This document shows positions 42,306 through 51,861 of a stretch of 57,879 nucleotides of DNA, in pieces. Position 1 is the stretch's first letter, and each line of letters opens with the position of its first letter. The notes under the pieces are model-generated. The model made no database searches and had not been told where the DNA came from. It saw only the letters and a program-made list of their open reading frames with translations. The DNA is from Gemmatimonadota bacterium. Lineage in GTDB: Bacteria; Latescibacterota; UBA2968; UBA8231. A program made the position numbers and the translations under genes. The DNA is taken from contig VXOR01000089.1 of assembly GCA_009840005.1 (NCBI GenBank), forward strand, positions 1 to 57,879. The letters are read 5' to 3'.

Positions 42306-43937
42306 TCAATCCCAATCCACCAAGACGACGACTTGATCCTTGTACTTATCCTGCAACTGGCGGATAAACGCGCCGATCCGCTCGTTTTCTCGCTGGCGGC
42401 GCAAGCTGGCGGCTGCCCGGCGGCGCGCCTCGGCAAAGGGCTGGATCTGGCCGCCCTCCCGCCGCAGCACCCGGAACACCGCGTATCCGTCCATGCTTTC
42501 TAGCGGACCGACGAGTGCGCCGACCTCAGCGGCAAAGGCCGCTTTTACCAGCTCGGGATAGCGCGGCTCGTACAGACGCACTAGACGCATCTCCCAGCCG
42601 TGCTCGCGCACCCCGTGCCCCTCGATGCCAGCATGCGAGCGCACGCCGGGCCGGTCGAGCAGGTCGGCGATGGGCGCGCCAGCCTCCCACTCGGCGCGCA
42701 AAGCCGCAGCGTCCTCTTCCTCCGCGGTCCACAACTCGTGGACGATCACGGCCTCTTGGGTGCGGTAACGGTCCTTCTGAGTCTCGTAATGTGCTCTGAT
42801 CTCGTCCTCGCTGGGCGCGGCCCCGGCTGTGGCCTGTTGGAAGAGCTGATTGAGGATCAGTGCCCGACGCTGGTGCTCGCGCCACTCGACAAAAGCCGCC
42901 GCCGCGGTCCAGCCGCGCTGGCGCGCCTCGGCCTCAAAGAGCCGCACCGGCAGCAGCAAGCGCCCGATCCGCTCGGCGGCTTCGTCCTGCAATACGCCCT
43001 GTGCTCCCACCGCTTGCAGGCTGCCCAAACCCTCGGCCACGCTGATCGCACCCCCTTCGTACACGTAGAAGGGGGAATTCAACTCGTCCGTCGTCAGAGG
43101 CTGGTCCAGACTCTGGAGCAAGATGGCCTCGCCCTCTGAATCTAGGCGCACGTCGTAGCGAAGGCGGAGGCGTTCAAATTCCTCTTCCTCCTTCTCCCGC
43201 GTCCGCTCCTTGCGCAGCCGCTCGGCCACTTCCTCGCTGTAATCGACGAGCGCGGCCGGGCGATCCTCGACAAAGCGGAAGACTTGATAGCCGCCGGCTA
43301 ACCCGACCGGCTCAGCTATCTCCCCAACAGGCAAACCCACAAAGACAGCGGGCGGAATGGAGAACCGCCGCGCAGCTTGCGTGCGCCCGATCCAGCCGAC
43401 CACGCCATCGCCCTGCGCGGCGAAGAGATCGTTGGCGGCAAAGCGCGCGGCCACTTCCTCAAAGGGCTGACCCTCGCGCAGGTCGCGCCCGACCGCCTCT
43501 AGCTCTTCGCGGGTGCGCACCAAGATGCGACTGAAGAGCCGCTCGCGGTCAAACCCCATCTCCGCAAAGGCGCGCTCGACATCTGCGGCTGCGATCTCCA
43601 CCTGCGGCACAATGACTTGGGCGCGATAGCGCTCCACGAGGCGCTGCCGCACCATTTCGCGGAGCTGGTGCGCAACCGCCAAGCTGGTATCGATTCCGAG
43701 CGAGCGCGCCTCGGCGAACATCAGCTCCTCGTCGATCATCGACTGCAAGTGCTCTCGGTCGGCTTCGCGCCCTTCCTTGGGACTACGCAACCCCGGCGGC
43801 AAACGCTCGACAAACGCCGCAAACTCCGCCTGCTCAATCTCCACCTCGCCGACCCGCACGACGATGGTCTCATCCTCGCCGCACCCCATCAACAACAGGG
43901 CCAGCACGCCGCAAAACTTACTCGATAAATAGCGCAT
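42306..43937 (-). CDS. SurA/PpiC-type peptidyl-prolyl isomerase lipoprotein
   Basis: 543 residues. A lipobox (LALLLMGC) gives lipid attachment at Cys19. An N-terminal SurA-like helical domain is followed by one parvulin-like domain at ~133-230 (FSRILVRTREELEAV, GDGVVGWIGRTQAA) and a second, more degenerate one at ~390-500. A helical segment between them resembles a trigger-factor/SurA arm. These proteins chaperone outer-membrane and secreted beta-proteins in the periplasm, so clients may include the surface proteins encoded next door. It overlaps the small upstream gene by 20 bp. Confidence 0.8.
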   Translation of the reverse strand: MRYLSSKFCGVLALLLMGCGEDETIVVRVGEVEIEQAEFAAFVERLPPGLRSPKEGREADREHLQSMIDEELMFAEARSLGIDTSLAVAHQLREMVRQRLVERYRAQVIVPQVEIAAADVERAFAEMGFDRERLFSRILVRTREELEAVGRDLREGQPFEEVAARFAANDLFAAQGDGVVGWIGRTQAARRFSIPPAVFVGLPVGEIAEPVGLAGGYQVFRFVEDRPAALVDYSEEVAERLRKERTREKEEEEFERLRLRYDVRLDSEGEAILLQSLDQPLTTDELNSPFYVYEGGAISVAEGLGSLQAVGAQGVLQDEAAERIGRLLLPVRLFEAEARQRGWTAAAAFVEWREHQRRALILNQLFQQATAGAAPSEDEIRAHYETQKDRYRTQEAVIVHELWTAEEEDAAALRAEWEAGAPIADLLDRPGVRSHAGIEGHGVREHGWEMRLVRLYEPRYPELVKAAFAAEVGALVGPLESMDGYAVFRVLRREGGQIQPFAEARRRAAASLRRQRENERIGAFIRQLQDKYKDQVVVLVDWD

Positions 43938-44133
43938 CGACTTCCATCTCTAGGTCTGCATTCGTGCGTTCAACAGCGCCTGCCGCCGCCTCTATAGCTT
44001 TGGCGCGATTGCCCGTGGTGCCGAATTCAAGTCCTAGGCCACGGCCTTTGACCTCGGTCTCCGCTAGGGCTACATTCGCGCTGTGCAGTGCTGCCATAAG
44101 CAAAAATATCCTCACCATCGCCATATAAGTCAT
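43918..44133 (-). CDS. Small exported protein (71 aa)
   Basis: Start ATG at 44133; a methionine two or four codons later is also possible, and a longer frame overlaps the promoter of the divergent gene. MVRIFLLMAALHSANVALAE is a signal peptide; the mature part is a ~45-residue acidic helix (EAAAGAVERTNADLEMEVD). Its end overlaps the start of the parvulin lipoprotein, implying coupling. No family is known. Confidence 0.5.
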   Translation of the reverse strand: MTYMAMVRIFLLMAALHSANVALAETEVKGRGLGLEFGTTGNRAKAIEAAAGAVERTNADLEMEVDALFIE

Positions 44134-44176
44134 CCCTCTATTATTCGGATGTTGTGCATCCTTTGCAGAGACAAGT

Positions 44177-45913
44177 ATGAGAAAATTCCTCCAAAAGACA
44201 AAACTCGCCGCTTGGGGCTTGCTCGGCGGCCTAGCGCTCGCCGCCTGTGGTTCCGACGAGGGGGGTATAAAGCACATCCCCCGCAACCGCACCCTCATCC
44301 TCGGTCTGCCGCAGATGCGGGACTACGACTCGTTCAATCCCTTTATCGTCGGCACCCAATCCCCGGGCTTCGACTACCTGTTTGAGCCGCTTTACTTCTA
44401 CAACGCGTACGTAGAAAAAGACCACGTCATACCCTGGATCGCCAAAAGCCACGAGTACAATGCAGACTATACGGAAGCGACGATCCACATTCGCAAGGGA
44501 GTGCGGTGGAGCGACGGACGGCCTTGGACCGCCCACGATCTCAAGTTCACCGTTGATATGCTCAAGGCCCATGCCCCGGAGCTGGCCTTTTCCACCGACA
44601 TGGACACCTGGGTCGCCGAAGTCCAAGTCCCGGATTCGCTGACGGCGCGGTTCGTGCTCAAAGCACCCAATCCCCGCTTTGTGTTCTCCTATTTTACCTA
44701 CAACTTCGGCAACGGCATCCACATCGTGCCCAAGCACATCTGGGAGGGCGAGGATCCAACCTCGTTCAAAAACCTCGACTTGGCGCGCGGCCTGCCGGTC
44801 GTCAGCGGACCCTATCGCCTCGCCCTCTCCGAGCCTCAGCAGCGGCTCTGGGATCTGCGCGAAGACTGGTGGGCCGCCCAAATCGGCTTCCAGCGTCTGC
44901 CCCAGGTCGAGCGCATCATCTACCTGCCCCAAGGCGACGAGAATAAGTGGGTCCAGCTCATCCTCGCCAACCAGATGGATCAGTGCATCGACTTGCGGCC
45001 CTCCAACATCAAGACCCTCCTCGACCAAAACCCCAACGTGACCACGTGGTCGGGCCGCCAACTGCCCTACGGCTATCGGGACTGGTGGCCGCCAGCCCTC
45101 GGCTTTAACAACCTAGAGCCACCTTTCGACGACCCAGACATGCGTTGGGCCGTAAACCACGCCATCGACCGCGAACAACTCGTGGCCATCGGCTGGCAGG
45201 GGGCTGGCGAGTACACCCTGTTGCCGTTCCCCCACTTCCCGCCGCTGATGCACTACATCAACCAAGTTCAGGATCTGCTGGAAAAGTATCCAGTGGGAAA
45301 ACACGACCTAACCCAGACCGCCGCCATCATGGAGCGCAAGGGCTGGAGCAAAGACGCGGAAGGTATGTGGCAGCAGAACGGCGAGCGCCTAAAAATCCCC
45401 GTCGTCGTCTTTCCCTCCCTCTTCCAAGACTTCACGCCCGTGCTCGTCGAGCAACTGCGCCGCGCGGGGTTCGACGCCTCCTTCCGCATGTTCTCCGACG
45501 CCTACACCCGCATGACCCAAGGCACGGCCCGTGCCTTTGTCATGGGCAACGGCGGCTCGGTGCGCGACCCGTACTTCACCCTGCGGCTCTACCACAGCCG
45601 CTACGTCCAGCCCACCGGCACGGCCACTCCGTCTTTCTGGCGCTGGCGCAACGCGGACTTCGACCGCTTGGTCGATCAGATGGGCCAAACCGCACCCGAC
45701 GATCCAGCGCTCGTGCCGCTGTTTCGCCAAGCCCTCGAGATCTGGCTGGCCGAATTGCCGGCCATTCCCCTGCTCCAGTGGTTCCACCGCATCCCTCACA
45801 ATCAGACCTACTGGAAAAACTGGCCCTCGGCCGAAAACCCCTACATGAACAGCGCCTATTGGGTGCGTTCGTTCTTGATCGTGCTGTTGGGATTGGAACC
45901 GGCGCAGCCTTGA
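44177..45913 (+). CDS. ABC transporter substrate-binding lipoprotein, SBP_bac_5 family
   Basis: 578 residues. Lipobox LGGLALAAC with Cys24. The family-5 fold is evident: a TLILGLPQMRDYDSFNP start, HIRKGVRWSDGRPWTAHDLK (the family signature region) and RWAVNHAIDREQL. Such proteins bind peptides, or in some lineages oligosaccharides, for an ABC importer. No permease or ATPase gene lies nearby, so it is an orphan here. Start chosen at the first ATG, just after agaga. It is divergent from the small exported gene at 44133 and convergent with the protease gene. Confidence 0.87.
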   Translation: MRKFLQKTKLAAWGLLGGLALAACGSDEGGIKHIPRNRTLILGLPQMRDYDSFNPFIVGTQSPGFDYLFEPLYFYNAYVEKDHVIPWIAKSHEYNADYTEATIHIRKGVRWSDGRPWTAHDLKFTVDMLKAHAPELAFSTDMDTWVAEVQVPDSLTARFVLKAPNPRFVFSYFTYNFGNGIHIVPKHIWEGEDPTSFKNLDLARGLPVVSGPYRLALSEPQQRLWDLREDWWAAQIGFQRLPQVERIIYLPQGDENKWVQLILANQMDQCIDLRPSNIKTLLDQNPNVTTWSGRQLPYGYRDWWPPALGFNNLEPPFDDPDMRWAVNHAIDREQLVAIGWQGAGEYTLLPFPHFPPLMHYINQVQDLLEKYPVGKHDLTQTAAIMERKGWSKDAEGMWQQNGERLKIPVVVFPSLFQDFTPVLVEQLRRAGFDASFRMFSDAYTRMTQGTARAFVMGNGGSVRDPYFTLRLYHSRYVQPTGTATPSFWRWRNADFDRLVDQMGQTAPDDPALVPLFRQALEIWLAELPAIPLLQWFHRIPHNQTYWKNWPSAENPYMNSAYWVRSFLIVLLGLEPAQP

Positions 45914-45919
45914 CCTCGA

Positions 45920-46645
45920 TTATTGCAACACCACCGCATCAAGCTGTGTTTTCCTGGCCTCCCAATCGGGCATACAGCGGTCGAGCAGGCGGAAGAACGC
46001 CGGGCTATGGTCATAGACACGCAGGTGACAGAGTTCGTGCATGATGACGTATTCAATGCAGTGCAAGGGCGTCTTAATGAGTTCGGTACTGAGGGTGATG
46101 GTTCCTCTCCTAGTGCAGCTACCCCAACGTCTAGTCATCCGTCGGATTTTCAAGGTGGGTGTCACCTTCTGCAAGGACGGCGCTGACTCCAAGCAGTGAG
46201 CCATTCGCTCCCGGAAGATGGGCTCAGCGTGCGCGCGATACCAAGCGTCAAGCGCTGTGCGAACACACCGAGGCTCTTCCGGTTCTGGGACAGAGACGTT
46301 CAGGAAACGGCCAATTAGCTTGACCTCAACGTCGCGGGCGCGGCGAACCTTCAGCCGATACTGACGCCCGAGATAGAGGTGGGTCTCTCCAGAGACGAAC
46401 CGTTTGACTTCCGGTAGTGGATGGAAAGCCTCGAAATGGCGACGCTGCTTGGCAATCCACGCCCGTCGGCTCTCAAGATATGCTAGCACCTCCTCTAGTG
46501 GACAACCCACAGGTGCCGACGCTGTCACCGAGCAGTCGGGATGAACTGAGATTGACAGGTACCGGCTCTTTTTGAATTTGAGCGCGACCGGAATTTGTTC
46601 ACTCGAATACTCTACGACGACATGCTGAATACGCTCGTCAGGCAT
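45920..46645 (-). CDS. YgjP/SprT-type zinc metalloprotease
   Basis: 241 residues from the ATG at 46645, which overlaps the hsdR stop by 8 bp. The DUF45 signature is clear: RRWGSCTRRGTITLS followed by YVIMHELCHL (HELCH at ~203-207) and a third His in YDHSPAFF. Members of this family (M48-like) are frequently the last gene of type I restriction operons. Its protease substrate is unknown; it may process or remove restriction subunits. It is the terminal gene of the defence operon; 6 bp separate it from the convergent ABC gene. Confidence 0.87.
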   Translation of the reverse strand: MPDERIQHVVVEYSSEQIPVALKFKKSRYLSISVHPDCSVTASAPVGCPLEEVLAYLESRRAWIAKQRRHFEAFHPLPEVKRFVSGETHLYLGRQYRLKVRRARDVEVKLIGRFLNVSVPEPEEPRCVRTALDAWYRAHAEPIFRERMAHCLESAPSLQKVTPTLKIRRMTRRWGSCTRRGTITLSTELIKTPLHCIEYVIMHELCHLRVYDHSPAFFRLLDRCMPDWEARKTQLDAVVLQ

Positions 46646-49600
46646 ATCGCACTCTCGCAATATCCAGCACCGATTCCAAAATGCGGTCGATCTCCTCGAA
46701 GCTCAGTTCGAGATTTTCTCGCTCCATGAGTTCGAACAAGTAGTCTTCAATCGCCAACTTCATCCGGTTTTGGACATCGGTGTTGCGGGTCCAGTGAACG
46801 ATGCGATGCTCCTGGACGATGTCGTCGATAGCCAGACTCACCGTGGCACCAATATCCCGGACATTGGCCACTTGGACGGTACAGGTCGAGAACACTTCTT
46901 GAAGCACGCCAAAAAATGCCTTGGCCACGTCTCGGTGCGCGAGGGCTGCGGGAATATCGTCCCCTGTGCGGTTGCGCACGCGCTCGGCAATTCGCTCCAC
47001 CTTATGCAAGTATTCCGCGTCGGAAAGCCGCTGTTCCCGAAAGGCCCGGATCGCGTCTTCAAGCAGCTTTGAGAATCGGCTATAGAAGGCCGGATCCTTC
47101 CGCATGAGATCCTGAATCGTGCGCTTCGTACGAAAGGCGATGGTGTCGGCCTTGGACGACGCGCTAGAGAGCCTGTCAACTTCCTTAGCGAAGGCGTCGG
47201 CGTTGAAGATGTCCACCAAGTCCGTGATTCGCTCCACTTCGCCCGTCCCCACGTACTGATTGACCAATTTTTGAATGCGCGGCTCGTACTCCTTGAAATC
47301 GACCACTTCGGCGTAGCGTCGGCTTACCGAACTGCGCAGGCGCATGAAGAAGCGAAGATCATACTTGTATGAGGCGATCTTCTCTTCCGGCGTCGCATCG
47401 AGGAAATCCGCACTGGAGAGCGCGACCCCCAGTGTCCGTGAGAAGGCGCTCAAGCGTTCGTAGAAGCGGTCGCGCAGCCCCTCGTCCGCCAAGAGTTGCT
47501 CGTATTCTTCCTCGTCTTGTCTGTTTTGGATGGTCTTGAACAGATCCCACAGGTCCGAATAGCGTTGCCGCAGTTTGTGGGATTCAGCACTCACATCCGT
47601 TATTGCGCTGGCTAAATCGTCGATCCCCTCTCTTTCGAATTCGGCGAGTTGGCCGTAGAGGTCGAACGCTTCGTCGAGGTTCTGCAAAACGCCTCGGTAG
47701 TCGATGATGTAGCCGAAATCCTTGCCGTCAAAGAGGCGATTGACCCGGGCGATCGCTTGCAGTAGGGAATGGCTCTTTAGCTGCCGCGTGAGGTAGAGCA
47801 CGGTATTGCGCGGCGCGTCGAAGCCAGTAAGCAACTTGTCAACGACAATGATGATCTCGGGCTCCTCGGCCTGCTTGAACGCGCTGATGATCTGGCGATT
47901 GTATTCTTTCTCACTGCCGTATTTCGCCATCATCTTCTTCCAGAAAACCTTGACCACGTCCTTGGATTCCTCGTGGATATCCTCCTCACCTTCGCGGTCG
48001 TCGGGTCCCGAGATCAGCACCTCGCTGCTGACCATACCGAACTCGTCGAAGAAGTGCTTGTAGAGCAGAGCCGTAGCTTTGTCTTGGGCCACGAGTTGCG
48101 CTTTGTAGGGAGTCTGGTGCCAGTTGTCGCGGAAGTGTTCGCTCACGTCCCAAGCGATTCGCATCACTTTTTGCTCGGCTTTGTTCAACTGGTCGCTCGA
48201 CGAAAATTTCTTCTTCAAGTCTCTTTTCTGCTCGTCGGACAAGCGGGCCGTAAGCCGCTCGAACCAGTCATCCAGCGCCTCGGAGTCAACTTTCTGATCA
48301 ACGTGCCTCCCTTCGTAGAGCAGCGGTACCACGGCATTGTCCTGTACGGCCTGTTCTAGGGTATAGGCGTCGATCAGGCCACCGAAGCGGTCAATGGTGC
48401 TCTTGTCCTTCTTCATTACGGGCGTGCCGGTGAAGCCGATGAAGCAGGCGTTGGGGAGCGCTTGTCTCATTTTGGCGTGCAACTCTCCGAACTGGCCTCT
48501 GTGACTCTCATCGACGAGGACGAAGATATCTGGATGCTCGTTGCGTACGCCGGCTTTGCCAACCGCGAGTTCAAACTTGTCGATGACCGTAGTGATAATC
48601 TGCGCCTTGTTGTCCCTGAGCAGTTGCTCCAAGTGCCTGCCGGTCTTCGCCTGAATAGGCTGTGTACCGCAGTGATGGAAGGTCTTATATATCTGATCGT
48701 CGAGATCGACGCGATCCGTCACTAGGATGATTTTGAAGTCCGTGATACTCCGTTCAAGGGCGAGGGCCTCGGCGAGCATCACCATGGTCAGGCTCTTGCC
48801 GCTACCCTGGGTATGCCAGACTACGCCGCCTTGGCGCGTTCCGTCGTGCTGGATTTTCCGCACTCGGTCGAGGATCTTGTTGACGCAGAAGTACTGCTGA
48901 TGACGGGCGATTTTTTTCTCGCCTCCGTCGAAGAGCATGAAACGGAAGATCAATTCGAGAAGTCGTTCCCTGCGACACAGGGCATAGAGTGCTTCGTCCT
49001 GTGGCGTCCCCTGTCGTTCTATGCTTCCATAACTCTCCCGCTCTCGGCCCCAAAACTCCTTCGTAGCAAGAATTCTGTCGATTTGGCCTTCGCTCAGCGG
49101 AAGACTCACCTGCTTCTTCAGATCCGCCGCATCGCTCTCGCTGAAATTCTCCTTCCACACCGACCAGAACTTGGCGGGTGTACCCACAGTGGCGTACTTG
49201 GCCTCGTTCTTCGAGATGGCGAGGAGAAGTTGCGCATAAAAGAAAAGACGGGGGATCTGATCTTGTTGCTGGTTACGGATGTGCTGGCTGATGGCCTGGC
49301 CGATCGGGTCCTTCATGTCGGGCCGCTTGCACTCGATGACCACCAGCGGAATCCCGTTGACGAAGAGTACGATGTCAGGCCGGCGAGTCTCTTGGCTGCC
49401 GCTGCGCTCGACCACGAACTCCTCGGTCACGTGGTAGGCGTTGTTTTCGGGATGCTCCCAGTCGATGTAATTAAGTTGAAAGCTCTTTGTATCTCCTTCG
49501 ACCGATTGTTGCAGGCTCTTTCCCATGCACAGCAAGTCATACGCTTTCTCGTTGGTTGGCAGCAGGCCGTCATCTACTATGTCCTTCAGCGCCTGAACTG

Positions 49601-49829
49601 CCGCAAGGATATTGCCCTCGCTGAAGGGGTATTTACGGCCCCTGAAGAGGATGGTGTTCTGCCTGCGAAGTTGCTCCGTCAGTATCTTGTCGAGAAGCAC
49701 GCTGCCCAGCCGACCGCCGCGAGCTTCGACTGCTTCTTCGGGACTAAGGTATTTATAGCCGAGGTTCTGCAGGAGTGCTACTGCGGGTAGCTGAGAGATA
49801 AACTTTTCTTGGAAGGAAGGTAGGGCCAT
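46638..49829 (-). CDS. hsdR: Type I restriction endonuclease subunit R
   Basis: 1063 residues, the usual length. The N-terminal nuclease domain has RRPDIVLFVNG and VVIECKRPD (Asp152, Glu166, Lys168). The helicase part has Walker A TQGSGKS (340-346), the DESH box (440-443) and motif III GFTGTPV. A motif VI-like LQAIARVNR lies further on, and the C-terminal helical domain binds the M2S core. It translocates and cuts DNA unmethylated at the site set by HsdS. It is separated from the HEPN-like gene by 89 bp and has its own gaggt ribosome site. Confidence 0.95.
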   Translation of the reverse strand: MALPSFQEKFISQLPAVALLQNLGYKYLSPEEAVEARGGRLGSVLLDKILTEQLRRQNTILFRGRKYPFSEGNILAAVQALKDIVDDGLLPTNEKAYDLLCMGKSLQQSVEGDTKSFQLNYIDWEHPENNAYHVTEEFVVERSGSQETRRPDIVLFVNGIPLVVIECKRPDMKDPIGQAISQHIRNQQQDQIPRLFFYAQLLLAISKNEAKYATVGTPAKFWSVWKENFSESDAADLKKQVSLPLSEGQIDRILATKEFWGRERESYGSIERQGTPQDEALYALCRRERLLELIFRFMLFDGGEKKIARHQQYFCVNKILDRVRKIQHDGTRQGGVVWHTQGSGKSLTMVMLAEALALERSITDFKIILVTDRVDLDDQIYKTFHHCGTQPIQAKTGRHLEQLLRDNKAQIITTVIDKFELAVGKAGVRNEHPDIFVLVDESHRGQFGELHAKMRQALPNACFIGFTGTPVMKKDKSTIDRFGGLIDAYTLEQAVQDNAVVPLLYEGRHVDQKVDSEALDDWFERLTARLSDEQKRDLKKKFSSSDQLNKAEQKVMRIAWDVSEHFRDNWHQTPYKAQLVAQDKATALLYKHFFDEFGMVSSEVLISGPDDREGEEDIHEESKDVVKVFWKKMMAKYGSEKEYNRQIISAFKQAEEPEIIIVVDKLLTGFDAPRNTVLYLTRQLKSHSLLQAIARVNRLFDGKDFGYIIDYRGVLQNLDEAFDLYGQLAEFEREGIDDLASAITDVSAESHKLRQRYSDLWDLFKTIQNRQDEEEYEQLLADEGLRDRFYERLSAFSRTLGVALSSADFLDATPEEKIASYKYDLRFFMRLRSSVSRRYAEVVDFKEYEPRIQKLVNQYVGTGEVERITDLVDIFNADAFAKEVDRLSSASSKADTIAFRTKRTIQDLMRKDPAFYSRFSKLLEDAIRAFREQRLSDAEYLHKVERIAERVRNRTGDDIPAALAHRDVAKAFFGVLQEVFSTCTVQVANVRDIGATVSLAIDDIVQEHRIVHWTRNTDVQNRMKLAIEDYLFELMERENLELSFEEIDRILESVLDIARVRYA

Positions 49830-49918
49830 CAGGTACCTCTATTAGGTTCGACTGCTTAGCGGCGAATCTGTATGCAAATCCTTGTTCTTCTGAGACTCTT
49901 TCAGTACTTTTCCTGTAG

Positions 49919-50587
49919 CTAGAGTGTCACGCGAACCATGAAATCTGAGAGGCTCTGGAGCATTAGTGAGACCTGCTTCTCTGTGTACTCCTGATATTTC
50001 CCGTGGGCGGCTTTATTCCGAAGATCCAGCCATGCGGTCACATTCTTCTGATCAAGCCTGTTGTACACCTGCTTTTTGGTAAGGTCTGCATTGAGTGCAT
50101 CTGCTTTCTTGGATTTCGGACGGCCCTGTCTGGTTATTTCCGTTGAGATATCGTGTTTCTGGCAAAGCTGCCGCAAATGCTCTTCCAGAACACTACCGGC
50201 CATAACCGCAGCGGGATCCTTATATCCTTCGTCGAGCAAATGCTGCGCCATTTCGAGGAAGTCAGAGAAGATCTCAGCGGAGATCAGTCCTTTTGTTGTA
50301 GCAAGCCAACCACCTGCCAATTCCTCCCGCGCAACAGATAAAATACTACAGCCTATCTGCGTGTGGTATGGCGTTTCACTTGATGCCTTTGAATTGAATT
50401 CATCATAGTGAGTATGATCCTTGCCAAAAGTCATGGCGAGGAACGAAAGAGAGGCCGACCGAAAGGCATAAAACGACTCACTATCGACGGAAAGACCATC
50501 GTACAGATTTCCTTCTACAGTCTGAAGAACCTCGTCGGCCTTTTGAATTAGTTGATCTATCCGTTGAATTAGGTCCTCAAGCTGCAT
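49919..50587 (-). CDS. HEPN-like RX4H protein in the restriction operon
   Basis: 222 residues, all helical. The C-terminal part contains LDLRNKAAHGKY, an RX4H motif (Arg190, His195) that marks RNase-type HEPN domains; KSKKADALN precedes it. HEPN RNases are common effectors in abortive-infection and toxin systems. It overlaps the hsdS start-side neighbour by 11 bp and precedes hsdR. It may act as a backup killer when restriction fails, or be a passenger. The HEPN assignment rests on the motif and helix layout, without a family match. Confidence 0.65.
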   Translation of the reverse strand: MQLEDLIQRIDQLIQKADEVLQTVEGNLYDGLSVDSESFYAFRSASLSFLAMTFGKDHTHYDEFNSKASSETPYHTQIGCSILSVAREELAGGWLATTKGLISAEIFSDFLEMAQHLLDEGYKDPAAVMAGSVLEEHLRQLCQKHDISTEITRQGRPKSKKADALNADLTKKQVYNRLDQKNVTAWLDLRNKAAHGKYQEYTEKQVSLMLQSLSDFMVRVTL

Positions 50588-51821
50588 TACGATCCTCCCC
50601 TCTTGCTAATCTGACTTCACTTGTGCTGTCGGCAAAGAGCCTTTGCATCAATCCTCTCTTGATCTCCCGAAGAGCGGTAAGTTTCGTTTGGAGCAACTTG
50701 ACGCGGCGGTCGGCCATCGAAAGGACATTTGCGATACGCTCCTGCTCTGGTAAGCTAGGCACTCGTAGCCGGTAGCTTTGTATAAAACCAGTAGGAACGC
50801 GACGCTGCCCTGCTGAGCCTGTCATGTTCGCTACTCCGCGAGCCCTAAATCCCTCGGACATCGACACATAAAATAAGAATCTGGCACTACAGGATGCTTT
50901 GGCCCGAAGAACATGCAACTCGGTAGTACCGAAGCCGTATCCGTTAGACAGGTCTTGGGCCAAAGCTCCCTTCTGATTCTCAAAGCACGGCGTTATCTTG
51001 GATACAAGAACATCGCCATCCTGAAACGCAGTGAAACCTGAAGCCACGTCACGATAAGGGCGAACTGGAGGAGAAATTAACCCACCTCCTTCGCTGATGT
51101 TTGCCATTGGAACGAACGAAACCTGGGTATCCAAAAACGGTGGCTTCGCCGTTCTGGGGTTGACCTCCGCTAGATCACTTATGCTTCGCTCACACCATTG
51201 TGCCTTACAATCCGGTAACCGATGCTTACCAGTGAGCAATAGCTTAGCAAGTCCCTCCTTGAGTTTTCGCTTTGCTTCTATGAGGTCTTCAGTTAGTGCA
51301 ATCGCTCGGTCGGCTGCTGCGAGTGTATCTACGGCCATGCGTTGATGCGATAGAGGCGGAACGGGAATCTTGAGTTGATCGAACTCTGCTTGGCCCAAGG
51401 TCTTGTTCCGCCCTGCGCCGCCTGGAGACGCGATTCCAAGATCGTATTTGCCCCGAGGCGACGAGAAGTACCGCCAAGCGTATTCTGGCAGGAGCTTGCC
51501 GTTGCGCGATGTGTACATGGGGAATCGGTGAGACGCAATCATGCCAGCCTCATTCTCGCTGGTCATTGCAACCGCCTGCTCCCATGCGAATATGATGTTG
51601 AAGATCAGGCAACCCGGCTCAACCCAGAAGACCCGCTTGTTGCCGATCTCTTCACCAGTAGTTGGAGGCTTATGAAAAATCCCCTTGCAGTGGCTTCGGA
51701 TTCCGATCTCTTGATAGGTCTGGCCAAGCTGGACGTCCACAGGCTGGCGAACTCGTCTCAGAAGCTCGCCGATTGGTCGTACAGGCCATTCAGTATTTAG
51801 TTTCGTATGCGTCATTTCCAT
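50577..51821 (-). CDS. hsdS: Type I restriction specificity subunit S (two TRDs)
   Basis: 414 residues from the ATG at 51821; a GTG at 51833 and an ATG at 51815 are alternatives, none with a clear ribosome site. It has two target-recognition domains, each followed by the conserved helix: PPLSHQRMAVDTLAAADRAI then KRKLKEGLAKLLLTGKHRL at ~155-205, and PSLPEQERIANVLSMADRRV then REIKRGLMQRLF at ~355-395. It sets the bipartite DNA target of the M2S and R2M2S complexes. A second, half-size S subunit lies at the operon head. Confidence 0.9.
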   Translation of the reverse strand: MEMTHTKLNTEWPVRPIGELLRRVRQPVDVQLGQTYQEIGIRSHCKGIFHKPPTTGEEIGNKRVFWVEPGCLIFNIIFAWEQAVAMTSENEAGMIASHRFPMYTSRNGKLLPEYAWRYFSSPRGKYDLGIASPGGAGRNKTLGQAEFDQLKIPVPPLSHQRMAVDTLAAADRAIALTEDLIEAKRKLKEGLAKLLLTGKHRLPDCKAQWCERSISDLAEVNPRTAKPPFLDTQVSFVPMANISEGGGLISPPVRPYRDVASGFTAFQDGDVLVSKITPCFENQKGALAQDLSNGYGFGTTELHVLRAKASCSARFLFYVSMSEGFRARGVANMTGSAGQRRVPTGFIQSYRLRVPSLPEQERIANVLSMADRRVKLLQTKLTALREIKRGLMQRLFADSTSEVRLARGEDRNAA

Positions 51822-51861
51822 AATCACTGCCACAGTAGAACGTGAGATGTAGCGGCACTCC

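Noticed and set aside
44177..45913. Complete ABC importer
   Set aside because: Only the substrate-binding lipoprotein is present; no permease or ATPase gene was found on either side.
48813..49790. Open frame of 325 codons on the plus strand
   Set aside because: It is antisense to hsdR, whose motifs are unmistakable.
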